From NCBI GenBank assembly GCA_027487485.1, contig JAIYDN010000070.1, forward strand, positions 124,001 through 188,000: a stretch of 64,000 nt of DNA. Reading direction: 5' to 3'. The DNA is from Planctomycetaceae bacterium (lineage in GTDB: Bacteria > Planctomycetota > Planctomycetia > Pirellulales > Pirellulaceae). How positions within the stretch are numbered: position 1 is the first letter of the stretch; every line of letters begins with the position of its first letter. Of the stretch, positions 43,429-52,358 are shown in pieces. Under the pieces are notes generated by a model. It searched no databases. It saw nothing but the letters and a program-made list of their open reading frames with translations, and was not told the DNA's origin. The position numbers and the translations under genes were made by a program.

Positions 43429-44055
43429 TTATCGTACGTGAGAACTGATGGGACTGGTTGGGAAAAACATATTGATCTCGGGGGCAATTTTCGGCAGGGG
43501 CAAAACAAGATTGGCAGTACCGGCCTCGGCAACAGCACCTGGCATACCCCAGATAACACAAGTGGCTTCGTCTTGAATCCATACTTGGCCGCCGTTATCA
43601 CGGATGCATTGTGCGCCGTCCACGCCATCCCTTCCCATGCCGGTCAAAACGATGGCCAAAGCCCGATTTCCGCAGTACTTCGCAACAGACCGAAATAGAA
43701 CATCTACCGCAGGACGGCAGGAGTTTTCTTTAGGGCCTTGGTGTAAAACAGTTCGCAGATGAAGTCCTAATCTCTTGACTTCCAAATGGTAGTCGCCAGG
43801 GGCGATGTAAATCTTGCCACTTTCCAGAACGGTATCGTGCTCTGCCTGTAAAGCTACCAACGTGTTCTGCGACGAAAGTCGAGTCGCGAGCTTCTCAGTG
43901 AAGCTTGCTGGCATATGCTGAGCAATCAGAATGGGAGCACGAATGGAACGATCCAGCGCCGAAACGATTTGCATCAACGCTTCGGGGCCACCCGTTGAGC
44001 TCCCGATCGCGATCAGCTCGGGCTTCCAGCTCCCCTGTCGAAATTTTGGTATCAC
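43429..44055 (-). CDS. cheB: Receptor methylesterase CheB, catalytic domain only
   Basis: The 208-residue protein matches only the C-terminal methylesterase/deamidase half of CheB: AIGSSTGGPEALMQIVSAL (nucleophile S20), ILIAQHMPASFTEKLATRLS (histidine) and IVLTGMGRDGVDGAQCI (aspartate). The usual N-terminal receiver domain is absent and no upstream receiver frame is present; the gene starts 4 bases after the cheW stop. Without a receiver it cannot be switched by CheA phosphotransfer in the normal way and may be constitutive or controlled through partners. Confidence 0.9.
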   Translation of the reverse strand: MIPKFRQGSWKPELIAIGSSTGGPEALMQIVSALDRSIRAPILIAQHMPASFTEKLATRLSSQNTLVALQAEHDTVLESGKIYIAPGDYHLEVKRLGLHLRTVLHQGPKENSCRPAVDVLFRSVAKYCGNRALAIVLTGMGRDGVDGAQCIRDNGGQVWIQDEATCVIWGMPGAVAEAGTANLVLPLPKIAPEINMFFPTSPISSHVR

Positions 44056-44059
44056 TGGA

Positions 44060-44515
44060 TTACGCAGCCCCGCAAACTTCTAGTTCGAAAGTCAAAGCAC
44101 GGTCGACATCTAGTACGAGAAGCAATCGGTTCTCAAGCTTGTATACGCCTGCGACAATCTTGCGAGTTTCCCCTTGAACGGTTGCCGGTGTTGGTTCGAA
44201 TGCTTCCTCCCCAATTTCAACGACGTCGCCGATTTGATCAACTAATAGGCTTACGGGGCCATCGTCCGAGGTAAGAACAACGCACATCGGTAAACGCTCA
44301 GTGCTGGTGGGTAGCCCCAGTCGTTCACGAAGATCGATGGATGGGACAATCTGTCCGCGTAGATTCATCAGACCACGAACAACCTGAGGCGCGAGCGGCA
44401 CAGCAGTGATAGTGGGCTGAAGCATTACTTCTTGAACATTGAGTACCTCCACACCAAAGTCGAGGTTTCCAAGCTGAAAAGTGCAGTACTGCTTTTTCTT
44501 GGCGGGGCTATTCAT
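44060..44515 (-). CDS. cheW: Chemotaxis coupling protein CheW
   Basis: The 151-residue protein has the CheW beta-barrel pattern: YCTFQLGNLDFGVEVLNVQE, ITAVPLAPQVVRGLMNLRGQ, IVPSIDLRERLGLPTS and DGPVSLLVDQIGDVVEI. It links MCPs to CheA. It lies one base after cheA and 4 bases before cheB, so the three are one transcript. Confidence 0.94.
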   Translation of the reverse strand: MNSPAKKKQYCTFQLGNLDFGVEVLNVQEVMLQPTITAVPLAPQVVRGLMNLRGQIVPSIDLRERLGLPTSTERLPMCVVLTSDDGPVSLLVDQIGDVVEIGEEAFEPTPATVQGETRKIVAGVYKLENRLLLVLDVDRALTFELEVCGAA

Positions 44516-44516
44516 G

Positions 44517-46898
44517 TTACTGTGCCGTTTCTGTTGGAAGTAGTTGTTCTAAGTAATCTTTCACATCGGGAACGAATGGAAGATCCCGTGCAGTGAGACT
44601 GCACGCATTGTCCGAGAATTCCGGTGCGTAGTTTTGGATCAATTGGCATACGTCAATAATCTCTGTAACTCGACCTTGAACCACGGCCGTGTAGGCAATC
44701 CCTGGACGCGTTGAAGAAGAAATGATTTTCAGTTCTTCATGAACAATGTCGGAAATTCGATGAACCATAAGCCCAATCGCTTTGCCTTCGCTACCATAAA
44801 CTAAAACTTGTGTGGTAGGCGCATCGCCGGAACTTACAATGGAACATCCGCCCAATGCCATGCTCATGTCAATCAGCGGCATAATCTGATCTCGATACTG
44901 GATCACCGTCTGTCCGCCCGAAGTCTCTAAGTTTGCTCGTTCAACTTCTTCTAAACGTGTTAGAGAGGACAACTGCACGGCACATGCTTGTCCATCGCTG
45001 GATTCAAACACCAAGAGAGATTGAGTTTTCGCGGAATGTGTATCGACATCGCTTGCCGCATCTACATCGGAGGTGTTCGCGTTCCGTGATTCGGAAACGA
45101 TGTTGGCCCTTTGCGCCAATTGCATCACATCCAAAATCAACGCGACTTGGCCATCGCCCAGAATAGTAGCACCGGCGTACACAGGAATTGCCTTGAGTCG
45201 CTTGCTCAACGGCTTAACAACGATTTCGCCGGTATCCTGAATCTCATCAATCACCAAACCAAACTGTCGATCGTCCGCTTGTAGGACAACCACATTGATT
45301 CCCGACTGGAATGCTTTTTCTTGCGAGCACAACTTGAGCTCTTGCCCCAAGCTAACCAAAGGTAGCAAACTACCACGAAGGCGAATAACAGGCGTTCCAT
45401 TGACCCATTCGATTTTGGTCGACGAATCTTCTGGCTCTACTCTCAGCAGTTCTAACAAACTTACCTGTGGAATTGCAAATCGATTCCCTTCACAGCTAAC
45501 CATCAAGGCTGGAATAATCGCAAGAGTAAGCGGAATTCGAATTCGTATCGTGGACCCGAACCCTAAATTGCTTTGGATATCCACCAAGCCACCGATGCGT
45601 TCGATGTTGGTTTTAACCACATCCATTCCAACGCCACGGCCTGAAACATTAGTGATCTTTTCCGCCGTAGAAAAACCGGGCAAGAAAATCAAATAGATTG
45701 CTTCGCGATCGGGTAATTTATCAGCTTGTTCCTGAGTGAGTAGTCCGCGTTCTACCGCTTTCGCTTTAACGCGTTTTCCGTCGATTCCATTACCGTCATC
45801 GTTGATTTCAAGGATAACCTGCCCGCTTTCGTGATACGCACGAAGTGACAATCTTCCTTCTGCAGTCTTACCACGTGCCACTCGAACTTCTGGGGATTCG
45901 ATGCCGTGATCCACGGAGTTTCGAACGATATGGGTGAGCGGATCCTTGATCGCTTCAATGATCGTCTTGTCCAGTTCCGTCTCAGCCCCCTCCATTTCAA
46001 CTCGAACTTGCTTGCTACAGCTAAGAGCTAAATCACGCACCACTCGAGGCAACTTGCTCCAAATGTTTCCAATTGGTTGCATTCGCGTTTTCATCACCCC
46101 TTCTTGAAGTTCAGTCGTGATGAGATTCAGTCGCTGAGTGGTTGCGATCAGAGTTGGGTTTTCAAGAGTTGCCGAAACTTGCAAGATCTGATTTCGAGCG
46201 AGCACTAATTCGCCAACAAGGTTCATCAGCTTGTCCAGCAATCCAACATCCACCCGAATGTTGTTATCAGCAGCGCTCGGGGACTTTGCTTCACCGCCGG
46301 ACGTCGACGCCGCGACAGCCTTGGGGGACTCCACAGGGCTTTCTGTTTTCGCAATTTCCACAACTGCAGTTGCTATTGCTGGAACCACGGGTACGCTCGT
46401 CGCGTTCGAAACTGGATTCGCATCAACGATCGGTTCTGAAGCCAGGCTTTCAATCGAAGGGGTATCGCTGGGTGCAGGAGACTCGCTGAGCACTTGAGCT
46501 TGATGCGAATTCTCCAAAGCCTGCAATCGGGACAGTTCTGCCACAAGCTCCGAATACTCGTTGTTACCATCCTTGCCAGTCTTTTCGATATCACCTAGCA
46601 TGGAACGGACAGCGTCGACTAGCGAAAGCAAGCTGCTGGTAATTTCCTCCGTAACGCTCAGTTCGCCTGTGCGCAACTTGGACAGCAAATTCTCCCCAAC
46701 GTGGGAAACAGATTCCAAGCGAGTGAACCCGAGAAAGCCACACGCTCCTTTGATACTGTGAATGGAACGAAAAACCCCGGCGACGATCGATAAGTCGTCA
46801 GGAGTTTTTTCGAGCACAACCAAATCTCTATCGATCCGATCTAAGTTCTCGCAGCTTTCAATAAGAAAGTCATGCACAAGTTCATCAAGTTCAATCAT
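44517..46898 (-). CDS. cheA: Chemotaxis histidine kinase CheA with two CheW-like domains
   Basis: The 793-residue kinase starts with an HPt domain (FRSIHSIKGACGFLGFTRLE, phospho-H47). A proline/serine/glutamate linker (about 125-215) follows, without an obvious CheY-binding P2 domain. The dimerisation helices (DKLMNLVGELVLARNQILQV) and HATPase (HIVRNSVDHGIESPE, INDDGNGID, VSGRGVGMDVVKTNIERIGG) come next. Two CheW-like domains end the protein (about 490-620 and 650-780). There is no attached receiver. It would phosphorylate a CheY, but none is encoded in this window. Confidence 0.93.
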   Translation of the reverse strand: MIELDELVHDFLIESCENLDRIDRDLVVLEKTPDDLSIVAGVFRSIHSIKGACGFLGFTRLESVSHVGENLLSKLRTGELSVTEEITSSLLSLVDAVRSMLGDIEKTGKDGNNEYSELVAELSRLQALENSHQAQVLSESPAPSDTPSIESLASEPIVDANPVSNATSVPVVPAIATAVVEIAKTESPVESPKAVAASTSGGEAKSPSAADNNIRVDVGLLDKLMNLVGELVLARNQILQVSATLENPTLIATTQRLNLITTELQEGVMKTRMQPIGNIWSKLPRVVRDLALSCSKQVRVEMEGAETELDKTIIEAIKDPLTHIVRNSVDHGIESPEVRVARGKTAEGRLSLRAYHESGQVILEINDDGNGIDGKRVKAKAVERGLLTQEQADKLPDREAIYLIFLPGFSTAEKITNVSGRGVGMDVVKTNIERIGGLVDIQSNLGFGSTIRIRIPLTLAIIPALMVSCEGNRFAIPQVSLLELLRVEPEDSSTKIEWVNGTPVIRLRGSLLPLVSLGQELKLCSQEKAFQSGINVVVLQADDRQFGLVIDEIQDTGEIVVKPLSKRLKAIPVYAGATILGDGQVALILDVMQLAQRANIVSESRNANTSDVDAASDVDTHSAKTQSLLVFESSDGQACAVQLSSLTRLEEVERANLETSGGQTVIQYRDQIMPLIDMSMALGGCSIVSSGDAPTTQVLVYGSEGKAIGLMVHRISDIVHEELKIISSSTRPGIAYTAVVQGRVTEIIDVCQLIQNYAPEFSDNACSLTARDLPFVPDVKDYLEQLLPTETAQ

Positions 46899-47120
46899 AT
46901 TAATGTGAGCCGTATAAAAATGACGAATTGAGTCACGTGAAGAGTGACGTCGCCGCGAGTCAGATGGGATTAGAGTGATGTCACACTAATTGGTTCAGAA
47001 ACATAACTTCCAATTAGTAAAAAACTTAAGCTTTTTAAGCAAATTGATTGGCATTTTTCTACAAAGATGACGGTTGTATGGCACTCAGTAAGTGTCGTAT
47101 CGTGTTCGTATTCTTGAAAT

Positions 47121-47152
47121 GCAAAAAGCGATCGGCTTTTAGGCGATCGCTT
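47121..47152 (-). terminator. Intrinsic terminator behind the MCP gene
   Basis: On the minus strand AAGCGATCG and CGATCGCTT form a 9-bp stem with a 9-base loop, followed by a run of T residues. It lies 30 bases beyond the stop codon of the MCP at 47182 and separates that gene from the cheA transcript, so cheA probably has its own promoter in 46900-47120. Confidence 0.75.
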
Positions 47153-47181
47153 GTAAGATTCTAGTTTAATCGAGCCGAAAA

Positions 47182-48834
47182 CTAAGCGCTGAGTGCTGCT
47201 TCTTCATCAACAAAATCTTCTTCGGATTTGCGATTGGCTGTCTCTTGAACGAATTGGAACTTGTCTAGAATCAATCGTAACTGACGAGCCATTTGTTCCA
47301 AGTCATTCGCACTGGACTTGGTTCCGTCTGCGAAGTCAGACGTACGTCTTGCGGCATCGGCCACGCCACCGATATTGGATGTAATACCGGTGCTACCTTG
47401 AGCTGCATTTCCAACGCTTCGGCTAATTTCGTTCGCAGTTGCTGTTTGCTCTTCAACCGCACTTGCGATCGTATTGAAGATGTCGTTCATATGATCGATG
47501 ATCGTGCTGATCTGAGTGATCGCGCCCACTGCACCTTGAGTGTCCGACTGGATTGCTTCCACTTTTTGGCCAATCTCTTCAGTCGCCTTGGCGGTCGCCT
47601 TGGCCAATTCTTTCACTTCGTTGGCTACCACAGCAAAGCCCTTGCCTGCTTCACCAGCTCGTGCAGCTTCAATCGTCGCGTTCAATGCGAGAAGATTGGT
47701 TTGCTGTGCAATCGTGGTAATCACTTTCACCACATTACCGATATCGGTGCTGCTGTCGCCCAGCTTGCGAACGATACGATTCGTTTGTTCGGCAACTTGA
47801 ACTGCTTCGGCTGCTACTCGCGTGGCTTCGCCCGCGTTTCGCGAGATTTCCACAATACTAGTACTCATTTGATCCACAGCGGTTGCAACGGTGTTAATGT
47901 CCCGATTGATTTCCGTGCTGGACTTGGAAACTGCGTTCGCCTTATCGGATGTTTCCGTGGCATTGAGCCCCAGCGATTGGCTAACCGAGCTCATATGAGT
48001 CGATGAATCGTTCAGGTTAACCGCGTTTTGAGCAATCGATCGAAGCATGTTGCTCATGTTTTCGATGGCCCGATTCAGAGATCGACCGATTTGACCGATC
48101 TCGTCCTTGGATCGAACTTGAACTCGTGTACGAAGATCGCCCTCGCTAACCCGATCAAGAACTTTCACTGTTTCTCGTAGTGGATTAATGATTGCTCTGC
48201 TGGTAACGAACGAGACCAAAGTTACAAACACACAAACCGAAAGTCCGATACCAATCATGTAATTCATTCTGGACGCAACCATTAGACTCGATGCGGTTTC
48301 AACTTTGGAACTGTGGTCTTTAGCAGCGGCACCAATTTCGGTTGCCGCAGCCGCACAATCTAGGTAGCATTGCCGGAGTTTGGCCATGATTGGTTCACAA
48401 TCATCGAATCTCTTTTCGCGAACAGCGGGAAATAACTCGGTTTCTGCAATTTGGAAAAACTGCTCCGATGGTGGAATCAGTCGCTTTTGCATAAGGTCTT
48501 GAAGCGGATTCTGACCTAGAGAAACGGTCCATTCTTGTTTTGAACGTTCAAATGCTTGCTGTACACCCTTAATGGTTTGAATGAGCTTCTCTTGACCGTT
48601 CGACTCCGTTACATCTTCCAATTCATGGCATTCGAGATATGCCTGCTGGATAAATAGAGGCGGTGGCAACACGTCCGCGAGGAAATTCTGAAACAACTTG
48701 ATTTCGGAATACTTCGGTCCAAGAATGCGAAGCTCGTTGAACGTCATATACGACATTGCAGCAAACGTCGTGAATCCTGCAAGAAAAACTCCAACTAAGG
48801 AACAAAGCTTAAACTTAACTGACAATGACTTCAT
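47182..48834 (-). CDS. Methyl-accepting chemotaxis protein, membrane-anchored
   Basis: The 550-residue receptor has a first membrane helix ([20 protein letters not shown]), a helical periplasmic ligand domain of about 150 residues, a second helix ([20 protein letters not shown]), HAMP domain ([20 protein letters not shown]) and an MCP signalling hairpin with tip [20 protein letters not shown]. The periplasmic part is of four-helix-bundle size. It would report an external signal to the neighbouring CheA/CheW. A terminator follows the stop codon. Confidence 0.93.
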   Translation of the reverse strand: MKSLSVKFKLCSLVGVFLAGFTTFAAMSYMTFNELRILGPKYSEIKLFQNFLADVLPPPLFIQQAYLECHELEDVTESNGQEKLIQTIKGVQQAFERSKQEWTVSLGQNPLQDLMQKRLIPPSEQFFQIAETELFPAVREKRFDDCEPIMAKLRQCYLDCAAAATEIGAAAKDHSSKVETASSLMVASRMNYMIGIGLSVCVFVTLVSFVTSRAIINPLRETVKVLDRVSEGDLRTRVQVRSKDEIGQIGRSLNRAIENMSNMLRSIAQNAVNLNDSSTHMSSVSQSLGLNATETSDKANAVSKSSTEINRDINTVATAVDQMSTSIVEISRNAGEATRVAAEAVQVAEQTNRIVRKLGDSSTDIGNVVKVITTIAQQTNLLALNATIEAARAGEAGKGFAVVANEVKELAKATAKATEEIGQKVEAIQSDTQGAVGAITQISTIIDHMNDIFNTIASAVEEQTATANEISRSVGNAAQGSTGITSNIGGVADAARRTSDFADGTKSSANDLEQMARQLRLILDKFQFVQETANRKSEEDFVDEEAALSA

Positions 48835-49311
48835 GGCCTTTTCTTCTCTTCACAACGGAAGCTTGGACATACATCTTACAGGCTCACGTTGAGCCAAAAA
48901 ATCAACTCAAAAAATTAGCCCTAAGTTCTGGTAGAGGCAGAACAATCAACAAAAGTTAGCTAAAAGAAATTCTTTCAATTTCAAGATTTGCCGGTTGTGC
49001 CTTGTGTAACAGCTTGGAATCGCTTTTTATTTGGTAAATAATACTTATGCTCGTTTCCATAGTCCTTTGGAGCACCAAAGTTCTTGGTATGGATTAGTTT
49101 TGCGAATAGGCCCTTGCCTAAGTGATCGAATGACTTCATTCATGTCTCCCTATCCGTTTTTGCGCTACTACCACTCCCAATCTTTAGAATTTCAGAATGC
49201 TTTTCCTATTTGCTTGGCGAGTGAACTCAATTGGAATCGATGACGCAAAAACACTTGCAATTGGATTGTAGCGGTGGATTCAAGGATGAATATTATCTAG
49301 GAAGTTTGCTG
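48835..49311. other. Divergent promoter region between MCP and porin genes
   Basis: About 480 bases between divergent genes. A 70-codon plus-strand frame (49031-49243) has no ribosome binding site or protein-like pattern and is not called. I see no RNA gene; promoters of both genes should lie here. Confidence 0.4.
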
Positions 49312-50886
49312 ATGAAGAACGGATTCGCGCGGCTGTCGGTGGCTCTATTACTACCCACCATTCATTTTGGAATGTGGACGTCCTGTTCGAACGTCCATGC
49401 CCAACAGGAAGCGGCTCCACCTGCTTTTGATTATTTTGAAAGTCCGACGGATACCGAACCAACGGCTTCTCCTGGGACGCTTCCTCTGCCTCAGCATCCA
49501 GGCAGATTGCCAGAAGACCCTTCAAGCAGCCTGCCTAAGGAATCACAACCTAACCGTGCCGATCGTCCTCAAAAACCAGTCTCCGCCGGTCGCACAACTT
49601 CGATGATTATACCTGGGCGGCCCAGTAGAAACCTTCCGCCGCCAGGCTTTACCGAAGAAGGCGGTTCCGACGCCCTCGAAGCCGAATCAGGCTCATTAGA
49701 AGCCGAAGAAACTGTAGGACTGCTGGGGTTTCTTCCTCACCAGTTTTATAACGGAGGTCTTTCATTCGAATGCATTTACACCGGCGAGACGTTTACCAAA
49801 GCACGCGGTGGCATCACTTCTGGACGTCCAACCAACTACCGTAGCAACCTGGATTTGGTCGGAATTCTCGACACCGAAAGAATGGGTTGGTGGGACAGCG
49901 GGCGTTTCTTTCTCTACGGACAAAATCTAAGCGGTAGACCATTGTCTGCAACTGAAGTTGGCGATGTACAACTGTTCAGTAACTTGGATTCTACGATCAA
50001 CGAAACAGAACGTCCCTCCTTTACAACGGTAGCAGAATATTGGTACGAGCATTTTCTTCTCGACAACCGATTGCGACTCAAAGTGGGCAAACAAGATGCT
50101 AACGCGGACTTCGCCCTGAGCGACCTCGGTGGCGATTTCGTCCACTCGTCGTTTGGCTTACCTCCAATGATTCCACTGCCCACCTTTCCAAGTCAGGCAT
50201 TAGGAATCGCATCGTTTTACAACGTAACCGAGACAGTTGCGCTCGGATTTGCCGTCTACGACGGTACGTTGCCTTCGGGACCACAAGGCGTACGATGGGG
50301 CTTCGATACTCTCGGGCAAAACGGAGCAATCTCACTTTATCAATTGGAGTTCAAACCACAGCTCGGACCTAACGGTGAGCTGCCCACCACGATTCGCACC
50401 GGTTATTGGTACCACTCTAGCAATGAATCTTGGGTTGAGTTCGATGACGTTCCAGACCCACGGACCTTCCGACGCAATTACGGCTGCTACACTACGATCG
50501 ATCAAATGATATGGAAAGAAGAATTCGGCGGCGACAACGATCAGGGGCTAGGGGTCTTTTTCCAATTCGGATGGGCACCAAGCAATCGGAATGCTTTGAC
50601 AGAATACTACGGCGGAGGCTTAGTCTACAAAGGCTTGCTACCAGGTCGTGACGAAGATTTGCTCGGGCTTGGTATCGCGAGCGCTCGTTTCAGCGACCAC
50701 TTCCAAGCCGCTGAAGCGGATGGTGGTACAGATATTGCCCCCTCCGAAACAGCGATAGAACTTTTCTATAAAGCCCTTGTCGGCAAGAGCTTGTCTCTAC
50801 AACCGGATATTCAGTACATCGCGAACCCAGGTGGACAGTTTAAGGATGCATTGCTACCTGGTCTTCGGTTCGAAGCGATTTTCTAA
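49312..50886 (+). CDS. OprB-family carbohydrate-selective porin
   Basis: From MKNGFARLSVALLLPTIHFG (signal peptide, cut near VHAQ) the protein has 524 residues. A proline-rich, disordered stretch (about 30-130) precedes a beta-barrel with OprB landmarks: NGGLSFECIYTGETFTKARG, NYRSNLDLVGILDTERMGWW, LRLKVGKQDANADFALSDLG, and a final aromatic strand LPGLRFEAIF ending in phenylalanine. OprB porins let sugars cross the outer membrane. An AGGAAG ribosome binding site lies 8 bases before ATG 49312, which decides against the 49231 start. The coiled-coil gene at 50908 converges on it. Confidence 0.85.
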   Translation: MKNGFARLSVALLLPTIHFGMWTSCSNVHAQQEAAPPAFDYFESPTDTEPTASPGTLPLPQHPGRLPEDPSSSLPKESQPNRADRPQKPVSAGRTTSMIIPGRPSRNLPPPGFTEEGGSDALEAESGSLEAEETVGLLGFLPHQFYNGGLSFECIYTGETFTKARGGITSGRPTNYRSNLDLVGILDTERMGWWDSGRFFLYGQNLSGRPLSATEVGDVQLFSNLDSTINETERPSFTTVAEYWYEHFLLDNRLRLKVGKQDANADFALSDLGGDFVHSSFGLPPMIPLPTFPSQALGIASFYNVTETVALGFAVYDGTLPSGPQGVRWGFDTLGQNGAISLYQLEFKPQLGPNGELPTTIRTGYWYHSSNESWVEFDDVPDPRTFRRNYGCYTTIDQMIWKEEFGGDNDQGLGVFFQFGWAPSNRNALTEYYGGGLVYKGLLPGRDEDLLGLGIASARFSDHFQAAEADGGTDIAPSETAIELFYKALVGKSLSLQPDIQYIANPGGQFKDALLPGLRFEAIF

Positions 50887-50907
50887 GTGAGGTACTAAGC
50901 GATGAGC

Positions 50908-52329
50908 CTACTTGACAATCGCCCCTTGGCTTAGGCGCAACAAACGGTTCTTCTCGTCGGAGATCAGCCAGGGATCAATCTTGGTTGGGCGAAGCGCCAA
51001 ATGCGGTTTGCCCATTGCTACAGCTTCTTGAATATCCAATATGACCTCCAAGTCTCCCTTGAGTTCCGCGATCGTCTTTTTGGCGGGAACAAGTCCACCA
51101 CGGTTTTCTTTGCGATCCTTTTCCAGTTGGGCAAGTTGATTGCGAAGAATGGAATTTTCGTTATCAATCTCTTGTCGAAGCTTCTGCAGCTGAGCTCTTC
51201 GATTGGAATCGAGTTTATTCCATTCCGCTAAACTCTTTTGATAGGATCTGTAAAGAGCGAGCTGGCTGTTGTAGGAAGACATTTGAGACTGAAAAATGGC
51301 ATCGCGTTCTGCTTCGACATCCCAGCTTGGTCGCCTTTCCTGAATCTGATACTCGATCAAACGTCCGTTAACGATGCTCGTCACCCAACGGAATTGATAT
51401 AGGTCGACAAAAATCCACTCGCGAACAGGGGCTACGGGAGGAGCCATCGGTAGAGGTTGGCCGGCTGTTGGCGTAGCCCATTCCCTCTCAAACTGTCGAA
51501 GCCGTTCTCTGTTGGCGGCCAAATCCAAACGGACCGATTTTGTTGCGGAGCTATTCTCTGCAGCGACGTCACGTCTCTCTTGAAGTTCTCCGTTCAGGTC
51601 AAGTTCCATCTGCCGAAGTTGCAAATCCAACTCCAATCGCAACTTTTCAAGACCTTCATCACCAAGCTTACGATGCTTGGCCAAAAATGCTTCCACGCGA
51701 TTTGCTCTCTGCTTTGCTATCTCAAACTGGTTGCGAAACGCTTCGCTCAATGCAATTTCCGAGGAAGCCAACAAAGTCTTTCTTGCTTTCTGAAGCACCT
51801 CGTTTGGAATAGGCGATTTGGCATTCGGGCTCTCAATGGTTCCAATAATCTCCCCGAGCCACTGGCAATAGGACTTTCTAACCGCAAGCGATATCGCTTC
51901 CCGCTGGGTTGCGTCGACCAAAGCAACAAACAACTTATTGGCAAGCTCGACTTCTTCCAGATTGATCGCGCAAAGCAGTTTTGCCTTTCCGTTGGTGGAA
52001 CGCGTAATGCCACCCCATTGAGTCTCGTTCGCTCGCAAAAGTGTTTGGGAGGCTGCCTCGAAATCTTGGGCACGAATTTGAATCAACGCAAGAGAGGTGC
52101 TCGCCAATGCGTTAGCGGGATCCTCTTCCAGTGTTTTCTCAAGAAATGGCAATACCCATTCCTGGTCCGTTGTGGTTGGTGAGTCCAAAGTCTTCAGAGC
52201 GTCCAAGACCGTTCGCTTGCTGGAACTAACCTGGACAACGTTGAGATCCTGAGCGTGAAAAGTCCTAGCAGATGACGCTAACGCAACAACAAAAAGAAAG
52301 AAAAACACTCGCTGCGGATGGAGAACCAT
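50908..52329 (-). CDS. Exported coiled-coil protein of unknown function
   Basis: The 473-residue protein has a signal peptide (VFFFLFVVALASSARTFHA). The N-terminal half (about 35-180) looks like TPR-type helices (PANALASTSLALIQIRAQDF). The rest is largely charged coiled coil (about 205-290 and 375-430), interrupted by EWIFVDLYQFRWVTSIVNGR. No catalytic motif is visible. It starts 29 bases after the stop of the 547-aa membrane protein gene and so shares its transcript; both are coiled-coil rich and may act together at the envelope. Confidence 0.7.
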   Translation of the reverse strand: MVLHPQRVFFFLFVVALASSARTFHAQDLNVVQVSSSKRTVLDALKTLDSPTTTDQEWVLPFLEKTLEEDPANALASTSLALIQIRAQDFEAASQTLLRANETQWGGITRSTNGKAKLLCAINLEEVELANKLFVALVDATQREAISLAVRKSYCQWLGEIIGTIESPNAKSPIPNEVLQKARKTLLASSEIALSEAFRNQFEIAKQRANRVEAFLAKHRKLGDEGLEKLRLELDLQLRQMELDLNGELQERRDVAAENSSATKSVRLDLAANRERLRQFEREWATPTAGQPLPMAPPVAPVREWIFVDLYQFRWVTSIVNGRLIEYQIQERRPSWDVEAERDAIFQSQMSSYNSQLALYRSYQKSLAEWNKLDSNRRAQLQKLRQEIDNENSILRNQLAQLEKDRKENRGGLVPAKKTIAELKGDLEVILDIQEAVAMGKPHLALRPTKIDPWLISDEKNRLLRLSQGAIVK

Positions 52330-52358
52330 AAAAACACTTTGCTATCTTCAGTAAATGC

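Noticed and set aside
49031-49243. 70-codon frame in the MCP-porin gap
   Set aside because: No ribosome binding site, no conserved pattern, lies in a promoter region.
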